DNA from: CAZKWG01 sp964615375
GTDB taxonomy: Bacteria > Myxococcota_A > UBA796 > CAZKWG01
Direction: 5' to 3'
Assembly (NCBI GenBank): GCA_964615375.1
Contig: CAZTOW010000028.1
Span: forward strand, 67,449-131,448
Length of the DNA stretch: 64,000 nucleotides
Positions within the stretch are counted from its first letter, which is position 1; each line of letters opens with the position of its first letter. Position numbers and translations under genes: made by a program. The notes under the pieces are model-generated. The model ran no database searches and was not told where the DNA came from. It worked only from the letters and a program-made list of their open reading frames with translations. Shown here one piece after another: positions 40,515 through 49,424 of the stretch.

Positions 40515-41228
40515 ATGAACGTCCTCATCACCGGCGCCTCCCGAGGGATCGGGCGCGCCATCGCTGTGAAGCTCGCGGCCCCCGGGCGCCGCGTGGTCGT
40601 CAACTACCTGCGCAATGAGGCCGAGGCGGCCCGGACGGCCGAGCTCGTGGCCGCGCGCGGGGCCGAGCCCATCGTGGTGCAGGCCGACGTGCGCTCGGAG
40701 GACGACCTGAAGCGGCTGGCCGCGGCGCTCCCCAGCGTGGACGTGCTGGTGCACAACGCGGCGCTCGGCGTGCTCAAGCAGGCCATGGACATCCGCAAGA
40801 ACCAGTGGGATCTCACGATGGAGACCAGCCTGAGGCCCTTCTGGCTGCTCACCAAGCTGGCCCCGCTGAGCGACGGCGCCAACGTCATCGGGCTCAGCTC
40901 GCTCGGCTCCCGGCAGTACACCCCGGGCTACGCCGCCATGGGCGCGGCCAAGGCCGGGGTGGAGGCGCTCACCCGACAGCTGGCGGTGGAGCTCGCCCCG
41001 CGGCGCATCCGGGTGAACACGGTCTGCGGCGGCCTGGTGGAGACGGACACGCTCCAGTACTTCCCGCAGAAGGAGGCGCTGATCTCCTGGGCGACCGGGG
41101 CCACGCCGCTGGGGCGCGTGGGCCAGCCCGAGGACATCGCCGGGGCCGTGGCGCTGCTGCTCTCCCCCGACGCCGCCTGGATCACCGGGCAGGTGCTGGT
41201 GGTGGACGGCGGGCTCTCGCTGATGTGA
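40515..41228 (+). CDS. FabL-like enoyl-ACP reductase III (short-chain dehydrogenase)
   Basis: A 237-aa SDR. The NAD(P) motif TGASRGIG is at residues 6-13, NAA at 81-83, and the active site Y139-x6-K146 in YAAMGAAK, with the Ser in LSSLGS (128-129). The C-terminal part ETDTLQYFPQKEALI...DAAWITGQVLVVDGG matches the FabL subgroup more than FabG, pointing to reduction of enoyl-ACP in fatty-acid synthesis. The ATG at 40515 (MNVLITG) is the natural start. The stop overlaps the GTG of the peptidase gene by 4 bases. Confidence 0.88.
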   Translation: MNVLITGASRGIGRAIAVKLAAPGRRVVVNYLRNEAEAARTAELVAARGAEPIVVQADVRSEDDLKRLAAALPSVDVLVHNAALGVLKQAMDIRKNQWDLTMETSLRPFWLLTKLAPLSDGANVIGLSSLGSRQYTPGYAAMGAAKAGVEALTRQLAVELAPRRIRVNTVCGGLVETDTLQYFPQKEALISWATGATPLGRVGQPEDIAGAVALLLSPDAAWITGQVLVVDGGLSLM

Positions 41229-41770
41229 GGCGCAGGCTCCTCTGGGGGTCGGGCTGCCTCCTGGTCCTGGTTCTGGGCCTGGCGGGCGCGCTCTGGGCCA
41301 GCACGCCGCTGGGCTGGCGGGCGGTCATGCGCCTCGCGCCCGGCGAGGAGCGCGCCGATCTCGCGTCCCTGGACCCCGGTTTTCGCGCCTGCCTGGAGGC
41401 TCTGCTGGGCGAGCTCCGGACCCGCGGGTGGCGCCCCGTGCTGCGCGCGACCTGGCGGGACGACGCGCGGCAGCGCCTCTACTACCAGCTGGGCGGCTCG
41501 CAGCGGAAGACCGGGAGCCTGCACCAGGGGCAGGGGCCCGAGGGGCAGCCCGCGGCCCTGGCGGCGGACGTGGGCGAGCTCTGGCCGCTGTTTCACTTCT
41601 CGCGTCACGCGGCCTTCTACCTGGACCTGCGCGAGCTCGCCTCCGCCCAGGGCCTGGAGAGCGGCGGGAGCTGGTCGCGCACGGACCCGCGCTGGGCGCG
41701 CTACGATCTCGGCTGGGATCCGGCCCATGTCCAGGCGAAGGACGCGCGCTGCGGCGGCTCAGGCCGGTAG
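41225..41770 (+). CDS. M15-family peptidoglycan peptidase, membrane-anchored
   Basis: A 181-aa protein with an N-terminal signal anchor (LLWGSGCLLVLVLGLAGALWA). The body resembles M15 D-Ala/L-Ala-D-Glu peptidases: LRATWRDDARQRLYYQ, then SLHQGQGPEGQPAALAADV, where the H and the D of the usual SxHxxGxAxD zinc motif are separated by a longer loop, and a late WDPAHVQ supplying the second His. Activity is likely but the loop is unusual. GTG 41225 overlaps the FabL-like stop (GTGA). The 3-prime end overlaps the DUF885 gene by 12 bp. Confidence 0.75.
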   Translation: MRRRLLWGSGCLLVLVLGLAGALWASTPLGWRAVMRLAPGEERADLASLDPGFRACLEALLGELRTRGWRPVLRATWRDDARQRLYYQLGGSQRKTGSLHQGQGPEGQPAALAADVGELWPLFHFSRHAAFYLDLRELASAQGLESGGSWSRTDPRWARYDLGWDPAHVQAKDARCGGSGR

Positions 41771-43459
41771 CAGCCCCTCGGCCTGGACCACGCGGCGCAG
41801 CATGGTCACGGGCATGTTGCCCGCGCGCAGCACCACCTCGTGGAAGCGGCGATCCAGCTCGACCCCCTGGAGCCCGCCCGCCCCGGCCGCGATCACGTCG
41901 CGCTTGAGCGCCCACATCGCGTGGTTCCCCGCCAGGTAGCTGAGCGGGTAGCCCCGCTCGCGGGAGTACCAGTTGAGCTCGGCCTGCACGCGCCCCGGGG
42001 TGAAGCCGGTCACCGCCTGCAGCAGGCTGCCCGCCGCCTCGAAGGGATCCTCGCTGGAGAGGTCCACGGGCACGCCCACCTCCAGGTAGGACCGATCCCC
42101 GGTCATGAAGCAGAGGTCGATGGCCACGCGGGCGCCGAGCCGGGCGATGTCGCGCTTCGCCACGAAGCGCACCTCGTCGGAGAGCTCGGCCTGGAATCCC
42201 ACGTCCAGCATGTAGTCCTCCAGCATCGTGGTCCAGCCCTCGGCGAGGTCCAGGCTGTCGAAGTGGCGGCGGACGATGGACGGGTTCAGCGCGGCGTGGG
42301 CGAGCTGCAGGTGGTGGCCGGGGATGCCCTCGTGCACCATCATCATGGGGATGCCGAGCTCGTTGTGCTCGTCCAGCAGCTCGTCGGACAGCGTGAGGTA
42401 GACCAGGCTGGTGGGGGTGCCCTCCCGGAAGGCCGGGGGCGGCATCATCGCGCCGGCCGGGATGCTGGGCGCCATGAAGCTGGGGGTGCGCAGGATGCGC
42501 ATGTCCTGGTCCGCCGGGATGGGGAAGAGGGCGTGATCCTGGCAGAAGGCCATCACGTCGGCGCGGGCGGCCTCGTAGCGCAGCAGCACGTCGTCGAGGT
42601 GCCCCGGCCGGACCGCCACGCGGAAGCGCTCGTTGAGGAAGGTGTGCAGGGCCTCGGCCGTGGTCTCCGGGGGCAGGCCGTACTTCGGGACCAGCCGGGC
42701 GCGCAGCCCCTCCACCGTCGCGGCGTTGTCCTCCAGGAAGCGGCGCGCGATCTCCTTGAGCTCCGGGGCCGACGGCGCGATCCCGCGGAGGGACAGCAGG
42801 CGGGCGACGGCCTCCGGCCCGATGGCCATCTCCGCCCGCGTGGGGAGCTGGGCGAGGCGGGCGGCGTAGTCGGTGATGGCGCGCTCGGCCTCGACGCGGG
42901 CGGCCACCAGGCGGGGGAGCCCCTCCCAGTCGGCCGCGGCGGCCTCCACCGTGGCGAAGAGCTCGGGCAGCCCCTCGAGGGTCTGGAGCTCGACGGCCAC
43001 CCAGCGGGCGACGGGGCGGCGGAGGCGGGCGAGCATGGCGTCGAGGTAGGCGGGCGAGCGCTCGAGCCGGGCCGTGATGTCCGCGAGCCGCTCGGGGAGC
43101 GGGCGGGGATCGGCGATGAAGAGCAGGAAGACGCCGTCGCCGATCACGTCGCCCGCGTCGGGCTTGAGCTCGGCCACCGCCTCCTCGCCCACCCTGACCG
43201 TGTCCAGGAAGATCTCCTCCTCCAGGAGCATGCGGGCCAGGTCGGCGTCCAGGCGCGCGTCGGCGCTGAGGCCGCTCGTGTCGAGGGCCGCGAGCCGCTC
43301 CAGCAGCGCGCGCGCCGCCGCCACCCGCGCGTCCCGAGCTTCGAGGCTCGGATCCGGCAGGCTCCCCAGCCCGTCGAGCAGGCCGAGCGTCAGCCGCTTC
43401 TGCGGGCTCCGCGTGCGGTGGGCGTGCAGATCCTGAACGAAGAGGTCGAGCTCGGTCAT
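41759..43459 (-). CDS. DUF885-family metallopeptidase-like protein
   Basis: A 566-aa protein typical of DUF885 (M-clan-like) in length and order. The zinc motif HEGIPGHHLQ lies at about residue 370 (a HExxGHH form), followed by EGWTTMLEDYMLDVG with a candidate third ligand, and a C-terminal GNHAMWALKRDV block. It has no signal peptide. Family members are thought to be carboxypeptidase-like enzymes, but substrates are mostly unknown. It is convergent with the M15 gene and 46 bp downstream of the lipoprotein gene in the same direction. Confidence 0.9.
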   Translation of the reverse strand: MTELDLFVQDLHAHRTRSPQKRLTLGLLDGLGSLPDPSLEARDARVAAARALLERLAALDTSGLSADARLDADLARMLLEEEIFLDTVRVGEEAVAELKPDAGDVIGDGVFLLFIADPRPLPERLADITARLERSPAYLDAMLARLRRPVARWVAVELQTLEGLPELFATVEAAAADWEGLPRLVAARVEAERAITDYAARLAQLPTRAEMAIGPEAVARLLSLRGIAPSAPELKEIARRFLEDNAATVEGLRARLVPKYGLPPETTAEALHTFLNERFRVAVRPGHLDDVLLRYEAARADVMAFCQDHALFPIPADQDMRILRTPSFMAPSIPAGAMMPPPAFREGTPTSLVYLTLSDELLDEHNELGIPMMMVHEGIPGHHLQLAHAALNPSIVRRHFDSLDLAEGWTTMLEDYMLDVGFQAELSDEVRFVAKRDIARLGARVAIDLCFMTGDRSYLEVGVPVDLSSEDPFEAAGSLLQAVTGFTPGRVQAELNWYSRERGYPLSYLAGNHAMWALKRDVIAAGAGGLQGVELDRRFHEVVLRAGNMPVTMLRRVVQAEGLLPA

Positions 43460-43505
43460 CGGGGACTCCAGGGGTCCCTGCGCCTATCCCGACCTCCGCT
43501 CCTCG

Positions 43506-44411
43506 TCAGGGCAGCGTGGTGGGCAGCGGCGAGATCAGGTCGTAGGGCGCGATGGGGACGTACTTCCAGCCCGTGGTGGGCCCGGGCTTGTCCGCCTTGG
43601 CGTCCAGCAGGAAGCCCTTCAAGTGCGGGGCGGCGCCCGCGCCGACGACCAGCCGGAGCTCGGCGATGGCGGTGAGGTTGTTGTTGGCGTCGCAGCTCAC
43701 CGTCACGCAGTAAGGCGCGAGGTAGTTGTCGTAGAGCACCCAGGTGTCGCGCCAGCGCTCCGTCCCGCCTACGATCTCGATCTCCCGGTAGAGCCCGCCG
43801 CTGCGCACCGGGGCGTCGAAGACCCCGGTGGTGCTGTTGCCCTTGATGGTGAAGACCTCGTAGGTGGCCGTGGTCACGCCGGGCGGCAGCGACTCGGGCA
43901 GCGCGTTGATGTTCGGGTCCGAGGGGAAGTTGAAGTACCCGAAGACGGCGCGCTCCCAGGTGTAGGTGCGCGTGGTGTCGGCGGCGTCCAGCGCGTTGAG
44001 CGTGTCCAGGCGGCCCTGCGTGAGCCGACTCTCGTCGAGGGTGTTGTGCTTCACGTAGCGGAGCTGCAGCGGGAAGGGCGGCTGCACCTGGGTCTGGCGC
44101 TCGTGAGAGATCCAGGTCTCCACCCAGGGGTCGGTGGCGAGGGCGGGCTTGACGGTGAAGACCTCGCCGATGCCCACGGGGGTGGGGCCGGCGAGGATGA
44201 TCGCGATCTCGCCATCATGGAGCTGGTTGCCGTTGTCCGTGACCTGGGTGGGCGCGGAGGCCGAGCCTCCCGACTCGAGAGCGGCGCGGAGCTGGTCCCA
44301 GTCGGCGGAGGTGCCGGTGGTGGGGCACTCCTGGCACTTCTCGCACTCAGGGCAGGGTTTGCAGGAGGCGAGAAGCAGGAGGCCGGACAGGACCATGAGC
44401 GGACGAGGCAT
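43506..44411 (-). CDS. Predicted lipoprotein, Cys-rich N-terminus
   Basis: A 301-aa lipoprotein: signal MPRPLMVLSGLLLLASC (lipidated Cys 17), followed by a CKPCPECEKCQEC cluster that could bind metal or form disulfides. The remainder is beta-rich with no family I recognise. The ATG at 44411 has GGAG at 6-bp spacing, better than the ATG at 44423. Confidence 0.7.
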   Translation of the reverse strand: MPRPLMVLSGLLLLASCKPCPECEKCQECPTTGTSADWDQLRAALESGGSASAPTQVTDNGNQLHDGEIAIILAGPTPVGIGEVFTVKPALATDPWVETWISHERQTQVQPPFPLQLRYVKHNTLDESRLTQGRLDTLNALDAADTTRTYTWERAVFGYFNFPSDPNINALPESLPPGVTTATYEVFTIKGNSTTGVFDAPVRSGGLYREIEIVGGTERWRDTWVLYDNYLAPYCVTVSCDANNNLTAIAELRLVVGAGAAPHLKGFLLDAKADKPGPTTGWKYVPIAPYDLISPLPTTLP

Positions 44412-44470
44412 CTGGATCTCCAAGTAGAGGCGCGGCGCGCCTTGAGGGGGTGCTAGACAGCGTAGTTCCG

Positions 44471-47143
44471 TTATCCGATGGTCAGGGCCTCGTCGAAGGA
44501 GAGGACGTCAAGTCGCGTGGACCACTCCGAGGGCGGTCGGCAGTGCGCCAGCTCCAGGGCCCGCGCGCGCCAGCGTCCGTCCAACGCGGGACAGGCCCGG
44601 CGCAGAAGCCCGTAGATCTGCACGCTGATGTCGGGTATCCGGCAGGGTTGCGCGCGCTCGGCCAGGGCCTCGGTGCGCCGGAGATCAGCGCCGCCAAGGA
44701 CCACGAGCAGCAGAGCCTCCGCCAGAAGCTGCGCCTCCAGCATGCGCGCGCGCTCGGCAGCGGAGCGGGCACGCTCGCAGAGCAGCCCCGCCTGAGTGGG
44801 ATCCTCGAGGCGCCAGGCGACCGCAGCCTCGTTCAGCGCGAAGCGCGCCTCCACGTAAGCCCCGAGGTGCGCCGCCGTGCTGACGAGGTCTGGCCTGGCC
44901 TCCTGGGCACGGCCCGAGCGATAGGCCACCACGCGCAGCGCCAGGGTCGCCATCCCCTCGTAGCGGGCGTGGCGACGGAGAGAGGCCTCAAGCTGCGCGC
45001 CGGTGGCGAGGGCGCTGGCCTCCTCGAAGCGGAAGGACTCGATGAGCGCAAAAGCCGCGTTCACCTTGCTGGAGATCCGGTCCGTGGGCCTGCTCTTCCC
45101 CGCCAGACTGGCGAGGTGCTGCGCCGCCGCCTCGGGGAAGCGGCTCTGCCGGTAGAGGTGGCTCCCGCGCCAGCCCGCCAGCTTGGCGGACCGGAACGGG
45201 CTCTCCCGCGCCCAGGGCTCCAGGCTGTCCAGCACCGTGGCCGCCAGCGCGGAGCTCAGCTGCGCCGCTGCCCGACACTGCGTACCCAGACGCCAGCTCT
45301 CCAGCTCCTCGTCCTCGAAGGGTCGGAGCGCGCCGAGGAGCTGCAGAGCGCGATCGGCCTCCCGCCGACGCTCAGCCAGACACCCCTGCACCAGCGCCGC
45401 CAGCGACTCCTGGAGCGCCGTGCCCCCGCTGGCCCGCCCGAGCTCGTAGAGCGCGCGCTCCAACGCCGCCTCCGACTCCTGGGTGAGCGCCGCCAGGACG
45501 TGCAGCCGCAGCAGGGCGTCCTCCTCGGCCAGCGGCTGCGCTTCGTCCAGCAGGTGGAGCAGGTCCATCCCCAGCTCCAGGGCCGCGGACGCCCGGGCCC
45601 CCGCGCCCTCCTCGATGAGCGCCTCGGCCTCGCCCAGCACCTCGGGCAGCAGCTCCTCGGCCGGGGCGTCCGCCAGCAGCAGCTCGCGCAGCCGCGCCTC
45701 CGAGCGCGCCGGAGACGCCTCCGCCAGCCGCCGGGCCGCCGCCCGCCGCTCCTCCTCGCCCTCGAAGCCCGCCCCCGGCCGCGACCCCAGGCGCCCGTCA
45801 GGCAGATCCCAGACGAGCCCGGCCGCCCGCAGGCGCGCCAGGATCGCGGCGACGCCCTCGGGGAGCAGGCCCGTGAGCCGCCCGAGCAGCTCGGGCGTGG
45901 CGTTGGGCCAGGCGAGGCGGATCCACCCGAGGGCGTGCTCCTCCTCCGGGCTCAGGTCCGCCGGCCTGTGGCTGGAGGCGGGGACGATCACCAGCCCCCC
46001 GCGCAGGCGCTCCAGGGCGGGGCGATCCACCACCAGCAGATCTCCCTCCCACCAGGCCAGCCCGGCGCGCACCCAGCCGGCGACCTCCTCCGCCACCGCG
46101 CGCGGGTCCCCGCCGGTGCGGCTCCACAGCAGCTCCGCGCCGTCCTCCGCCAGATGCAGGAAGGCGTCGGGGCCGCGGAAGAGGGCGTGGAGCTCGGCGA
46201 CGGTGGCCGGGCGCTCGGGCAGGCGCGCGGCGGCACCGGCGTACAGGCGCGTGCGGGCCTCCGCCCCCAGGGCCTCCAGCACGTCGGCGGCGGTCGAGAA
46301 GCGATCGGCCGGGGCGCGGGCCAGGAGGCGGTCCACGACGGCCACCACCTCCGGGGGCGCGTCGGGCGCGAGCTCCGCCAGCGAGGGCGCCGGCCGGCGC
46401 AGCTTGCGGCTGAGCAGCTCGGCGAAGGGGACCAGGCCGTGGGGCGGCTCCCCCGTCAGGGCCTCGAAGATCATGACGCCCACGGCGTAGAGGTCCGTGC
46501 GCGGGTCGCAGTCCCCCCCGGAGATCTGCTCCGGCGCGACGTAGGCCGGGGTGCCCTCGGGGCGGAGGGCCTGCTCTGCGGCGAAGAGGGGGCGGCCGTA
46601 GGCGATGCCGAAGTCCAGCACCACCGGGCGGCCCGACTCGTCCACCAGCACGTTGGCCGGCTTGAGATCGCGGTGGATGACGCCCGCGTGGTGCACCCGC
46701 GCCAGGATCTCCAGGAGCGAGAGCGCCGGCTGCTCGACACGCTCCCAGGGCAGCGGGCCCGGCTCCCCAGGGAAGGGGCGCCCGGGGACCTCGTCCATGA
46801 CGATGAAGGTCCCCTGCCCCACCGAGCCGCTGTCGCGCATCCGCACCACGCCCGGCAGGCGCAGCCAGCGCAGGGCCGTCAACTCCCGGCGGATCCGCCA
46901 CCGCTCGCCCGCGGGCAGGGCGGGCAGGAGCTTGACCGCCACGGTCTCGCCGGTCAGCCGATCGCGCGCCCGAAAGACCTGGCCTCCGCCGCCTCTCCCG
47001 CGCGCCTCGCCCAGCACGTAGCGCCCGGCCAGGACGCGCTGCTCCACCGGCGCGTGAGCTGGCGCGGACAGGCCGGCGTGCAGCGTGGCCGTCTGCTCCC
47101 GGTCCGACGGGAGCACGCTCCAGTCGAAGGTGTTCTCGGGCAA
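44471..47143 (-). CDS. Ser/Thr protein kinase with long helical (TPR-like) tail
   Basis: An 890-aa protein. A Hanks-type kinase domain occupies ~42-300: Gly loop GRGGGGQVFRA, Lys71 in VAVKLL, Glu87, catalytic loop HRDLKPANV (D159), DFG (D177) and APEQ. All catalytic residues are present. From ~330 to 890 is an alpha-helical region of TPR-like repeats (for example AALVQGCLAERRREADRALQLL), with no membrane segment. It resembles the large kinase regulators abundant in myxobacteria. Targets are unknown. The secreted beta-propeller gene lies 42 bp upstream in the same direction. Confidence 0.92.
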   Translation of the reverse strand: MPENTFDWSVLPSDREQTATLHAGLSAPAHAPVEQRVLAGRYVLGEARGRGGGGQVFRARDRLTGETVAVKLLPALPAGERWRIRRELTALRWLRLPGVVRMRDSGSVGQGTFIVMDEVPGRPFPGEPGPLPWERVEQPALSLLEILARVHHAGVIHRDLKPANVLVDESGRPVVLDFGIAYGRPLFAAEQALRPEGTPAYVAPEQISGGDCDPRTDLYAVGVMIFEALTGEPPHGLVPFAELLSRKLRRPAPSLAELAPDAPPEVVAVVDRLLARAPADRFSTAADVLEALGAEARTRLYAGAAARLPERPATVAELHALFRGPDAFLHLAEDGAELLWSRTGGDPRAVAEEVAGWVRAGLAWWEGDLLVVDRPALERLRGGLVIVPASSHRPADLSPEEEHALGWIRLAWPNATPELLGRLTGLLPEGVAAILARLRAAGLVWDLPDGRLGSRPGAGFEGEEERRAAARRLAEASPARSEARLRELLLADAPAEELLPEVLGEAEALIEEGAGARASAALELGMDLLHLLDEAQPLAEEDALLRLHVLAALTQESEAALERALYELGRASGGTALQESLAALVQGCLAERRREADRALQLLGALRPFEDEELESWRLGTQCRAAAQLSSALAATVLDSLEPWARESPFRSAKLAGWRGSHLYRQSRFPEAAAQHLASLAGKSRPTDRISSKVNAAFALIESFRFEEASALATGAQLEASLRRHARYEGMATLALRVVAYRSGRAQEARPDLVSTAAHLGAYVEARFALNEAAVAWRLEDPTQAGLLCERARSAAERARMLEAQLLAEALLLVVLGGADLRRTEALAERAQPCRIPDISVQIYGLLRRACPALDGRWRARALELAHCRPPSEWSTRLDVLSFDEALTIG

Positions 47144-47185
47144 GAGCGCTCCTGGGCGCCCTTGATCATAGATGAATCCGGGCCT

Positions 47186-49366
47186 TCAATCCAGGGGGAC
47201 GCTCAACGCGACCGGCGTCCCGCCGGGCACCAGCACCACGAGCTGCAGCTTCTGGGGGCGCTTCTCCGACAGGCGGTACTCCAGGTCGAGCGCGCCCGCG
47301 GCGGAGAGATCGAGGGTCTCCGAGAGGATCTTCGCGCTCGCGCGCTCGCCATAGGGGACGGGCTCCACCCGAGGCGCCTCGCCGGAGGTCTGCACGGTCC
47401 AGGTCCCGCCGGGGCCTTGCGCGGCCAGCCAGAGCTCGGCCTTCTGGAGGGCCGGGCCGCCCCCCGAGGCCAGGGAGAGCTTGACCTTGAGGCCCTTGAC
47501 CTTCGCCTTCGCCACGCGCACCGGGAAAGGGTCCACGCGCACCGGGATGCCGGCCAGCTCCGGCGCGCCGTAGAGCGAGCGCACCGACAGGTTGGCTGTG
47601 GTCTCGCCCGTGTGCCCCGGGCTCGCGCTCACCGTCACCGGCACCAGCAGGCGCTCCCCCGGGGCGAGGCGCGCGCGCTCGGCCCGCCCCTCCACCTTCA
47701 CCAGCGCGTCGTGCTCGGCGCTCACCCGCAGGCTGTAGGCGGGCCCCGGCCCCGTGTTCGTGATCAGCACGGAGAGGGCGGCGGGCGGGCCGCCGTCAAA
47801 GAGAGTGACCGCCCCGCGGTCGATCATCAGCACGCTCTGGCTCTGGGGCGGGAGCACGCGCGCGTCGGTCCCGCCGCGCTCGAAGAGGGGCGGGTCCATG
47901 GCCCCCCAGGTGTAGCGCCCCTCCCGCCAGCGGGCCCAGCTCCCGCCCTCGCCGAACCAGCGCAGCTCCTGGAGGCCGTCGGCGGTCCAGAGCCGGAGCT
48001 GCTCGCCCGCGGCCTCCACCCAGGCCTCCCCGGTCGGGACGCCCAGCGCGTCCGACTGGATCCAGGCGGAGATCCCGGGAGGCGGCGCGGCGGGGGGCGC
48101 CGGGGCCTGGAGCGCGGCGCACGGGAGTGACTCCGGGGCGCAGGCGGCGCGCGCCCCGGTCTGGAGGTCCAGGAGATGGTCTCCCTCCTGACGCACGGCC
48201 AGGCGCTTTCCTTCGAGGTCCAGGACCAGCCGCTCCACGCTGCCCGGGCCCCCGTCCCCCAGGACCAGGGCGCCGTCCGGCCCCCACACGGCGACGCCCC
48301 CGGCCGCGCTACCCGCCGCCAGCCAACCCTCCCGGGCGTCCAGGGCCGTGATCCGCGCCTGCCCCGGCAGGGCCGCGCGCAGGTCTCCCTCGCGGGGCTC
48401 CAGCCGGTAGAGGGCCTTGGACCCCACCCACCACAGGGCGCCGTCCGCCCCCCAGACGAGCCCACGCGCCGGCTCCGGGGTCTGCGCCCCCGCCCGCGTG
48501 GCCCCGGTCTCGGCGTCGAAGACCTCCACGCCCTCCTCGCCCTCGGTGAGCGCGGCGATCCGCGCCCCGTCCGGGGAGAAGGCCAGGGCGCGCACGCTGC
48601 GCTGCCAGGCCTGGAGCTGGCGCCGCCCGTCCAGGTCCCAGATCCAGAGCCCCTCGCCCCCGGCCGCGAGGCGCCGACCGTCGGGCCGCAGGGCCAGCAG
48701 GCTGGCGCTCACCCCCTCGGCCAGCGGGCCCGCGCCCGTGGTGTCGTAGATCTCCACGCGATCGGCGACGTGGACCGCGAGGCGCTGGGAGAGGGCGGCG
48801 TAGGCGTAGAGGGCGGCGCGGGTATCGGGGGCCTCCAGCGGCGTGCCCGAGCTGGCGCTCCACACGACGTGGCGGTTGTTCCCGCCCGCCTCCACCCCGG
48901 CGCCGTCCACGCTCCACTGCACGCGCGTGGCCCCGCCGGCCGCGGCCTTCCAGCGCAGCGCCCCCGTGAGCGGATCGAAGACCCAGACCGTGTCCAGCGC
49001 GAGGATCGCGGCCTGCCCGCCCGGCCCGATGGCGACCGCCTGGGGGCTGAGCGGCGGGGGAGGTGGCGCCTTCTTGCTCTTCTTCTTCGGGCCGGGGGCT
49101 GGCGGGAGGGCCGCCGGGCTCACCGCCCCCGAGCTGGGGTCCACCCGCCACAGGCCGAGGCCGTCGGTGACGAGGAGCTGCCCGCCGCTCCAGCCCAGCG
49201 TGAGGCGCTCGCCCGGGATGGGCTGGGAGAGCGGGATCCGGCGCGAGACCGAGGGCCCGGCGGCGGCGATCCCCTCGGGCACCACCGAGGGCTGAGGGGG
49301 CGCCGCGCGCGCAGGGGCGAGCAGACCGGGGGCGATGAGCCAGAGGAGGAGCGGGAGGGCTTGCAC
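47186..49366 (-). CDS. Secreted WD40-like beta-propeller protein
   Basis: A 726-aa exported protein: signal peptide LPLLLWLIAPGLLAPARAAP. Repeated WD40/PQQ-like blades follow (LTLGWSGGQLLVTDGLGLWRVDP, VRALAFSPDGARIAALTEG, VFDAETGATRAG, GVAVWGPDGALVLGDGG) between ~45 and 480. Then comes an Ig-like C-terminal region (SVLITNTGPGPAYSLRVSAEHD) of CARDB type. A binding rather than enzymatic role is likely. It lies directly upstream of the kinase gene and may be transcribed with it. Confidence 0.75.
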   Translation of the reverse strand: MQALPLLLWLIAPGLLAPARAAPPQPSVVPEGIAAAGPSVSRRIPLSQPIPGERLTLGWSGGQLLVTDGLGLWRVDPSSGAVSPAALPPAPGPKKKSKKAPPPPPLSPQAVAIGPGGQAAILALDTVWVFDPLTGALRWKAAAGGATRVQWSVDGAGVEAGGNNRHVVWSASSGTPLEAPDTRAALYAYAALSQRLAVHVADRVEIYDTTGAGPLAEGVSASLLALRPDGRRLAAGGEGLWIWDLDGRRQLQAWQRSVRALAFSPDGARIAALTEGEEGVEVFDAETGATRAGAQTPEPARGLVWGADGALWWVGSKALYRLEPREGDLRAALPGQARITALDAREGWLAAGSAAGGVAVWGPDGALVLGDGGPGSVERLVLDLEGKRLAVRQEGDHLLDLQTGARAACAPESLPCAALQAPAPPAAPPPGISAWIQSDALGVPTGEAWVEAAGEQLRLWTADGLQELRWFGEGGSWARWREGRYTWGAMDPPLFERGGTDARVLPPQSQSVLMIDRGAVTLFDGGPPAALSVLITNTGPGPAYSLRVSAEHDALVKVEGRAERARLAPGERLLVPVTVSASPGHTGETTANLSVRSLYGAPELAGIPVRVDPFPVRVAKAKVKGLKVKLSLASGGGPALQKAELWLAAQGPGGTWTVQTSGEAPRVEPVPYGERASAKILSETLDLSAAGALDLEYRLSEKRPQKLQLVVLVPGGTPVALSVPLD

Positions 49367-49424
49367 GCGGGGCAGGTTAGCAGCCGCGGGAGCTCTCGCG
49401 CGGCCCGGCCTCAGAAGCGCGCGA

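Noticed and set aside
44450..48130. 1226-aa plus-strand open frame
   Set aside because: Antisense to the kinase and propeller genes, composition dominated by Arg/Gly/Leu/Gln with no domain; shadow of real genes.
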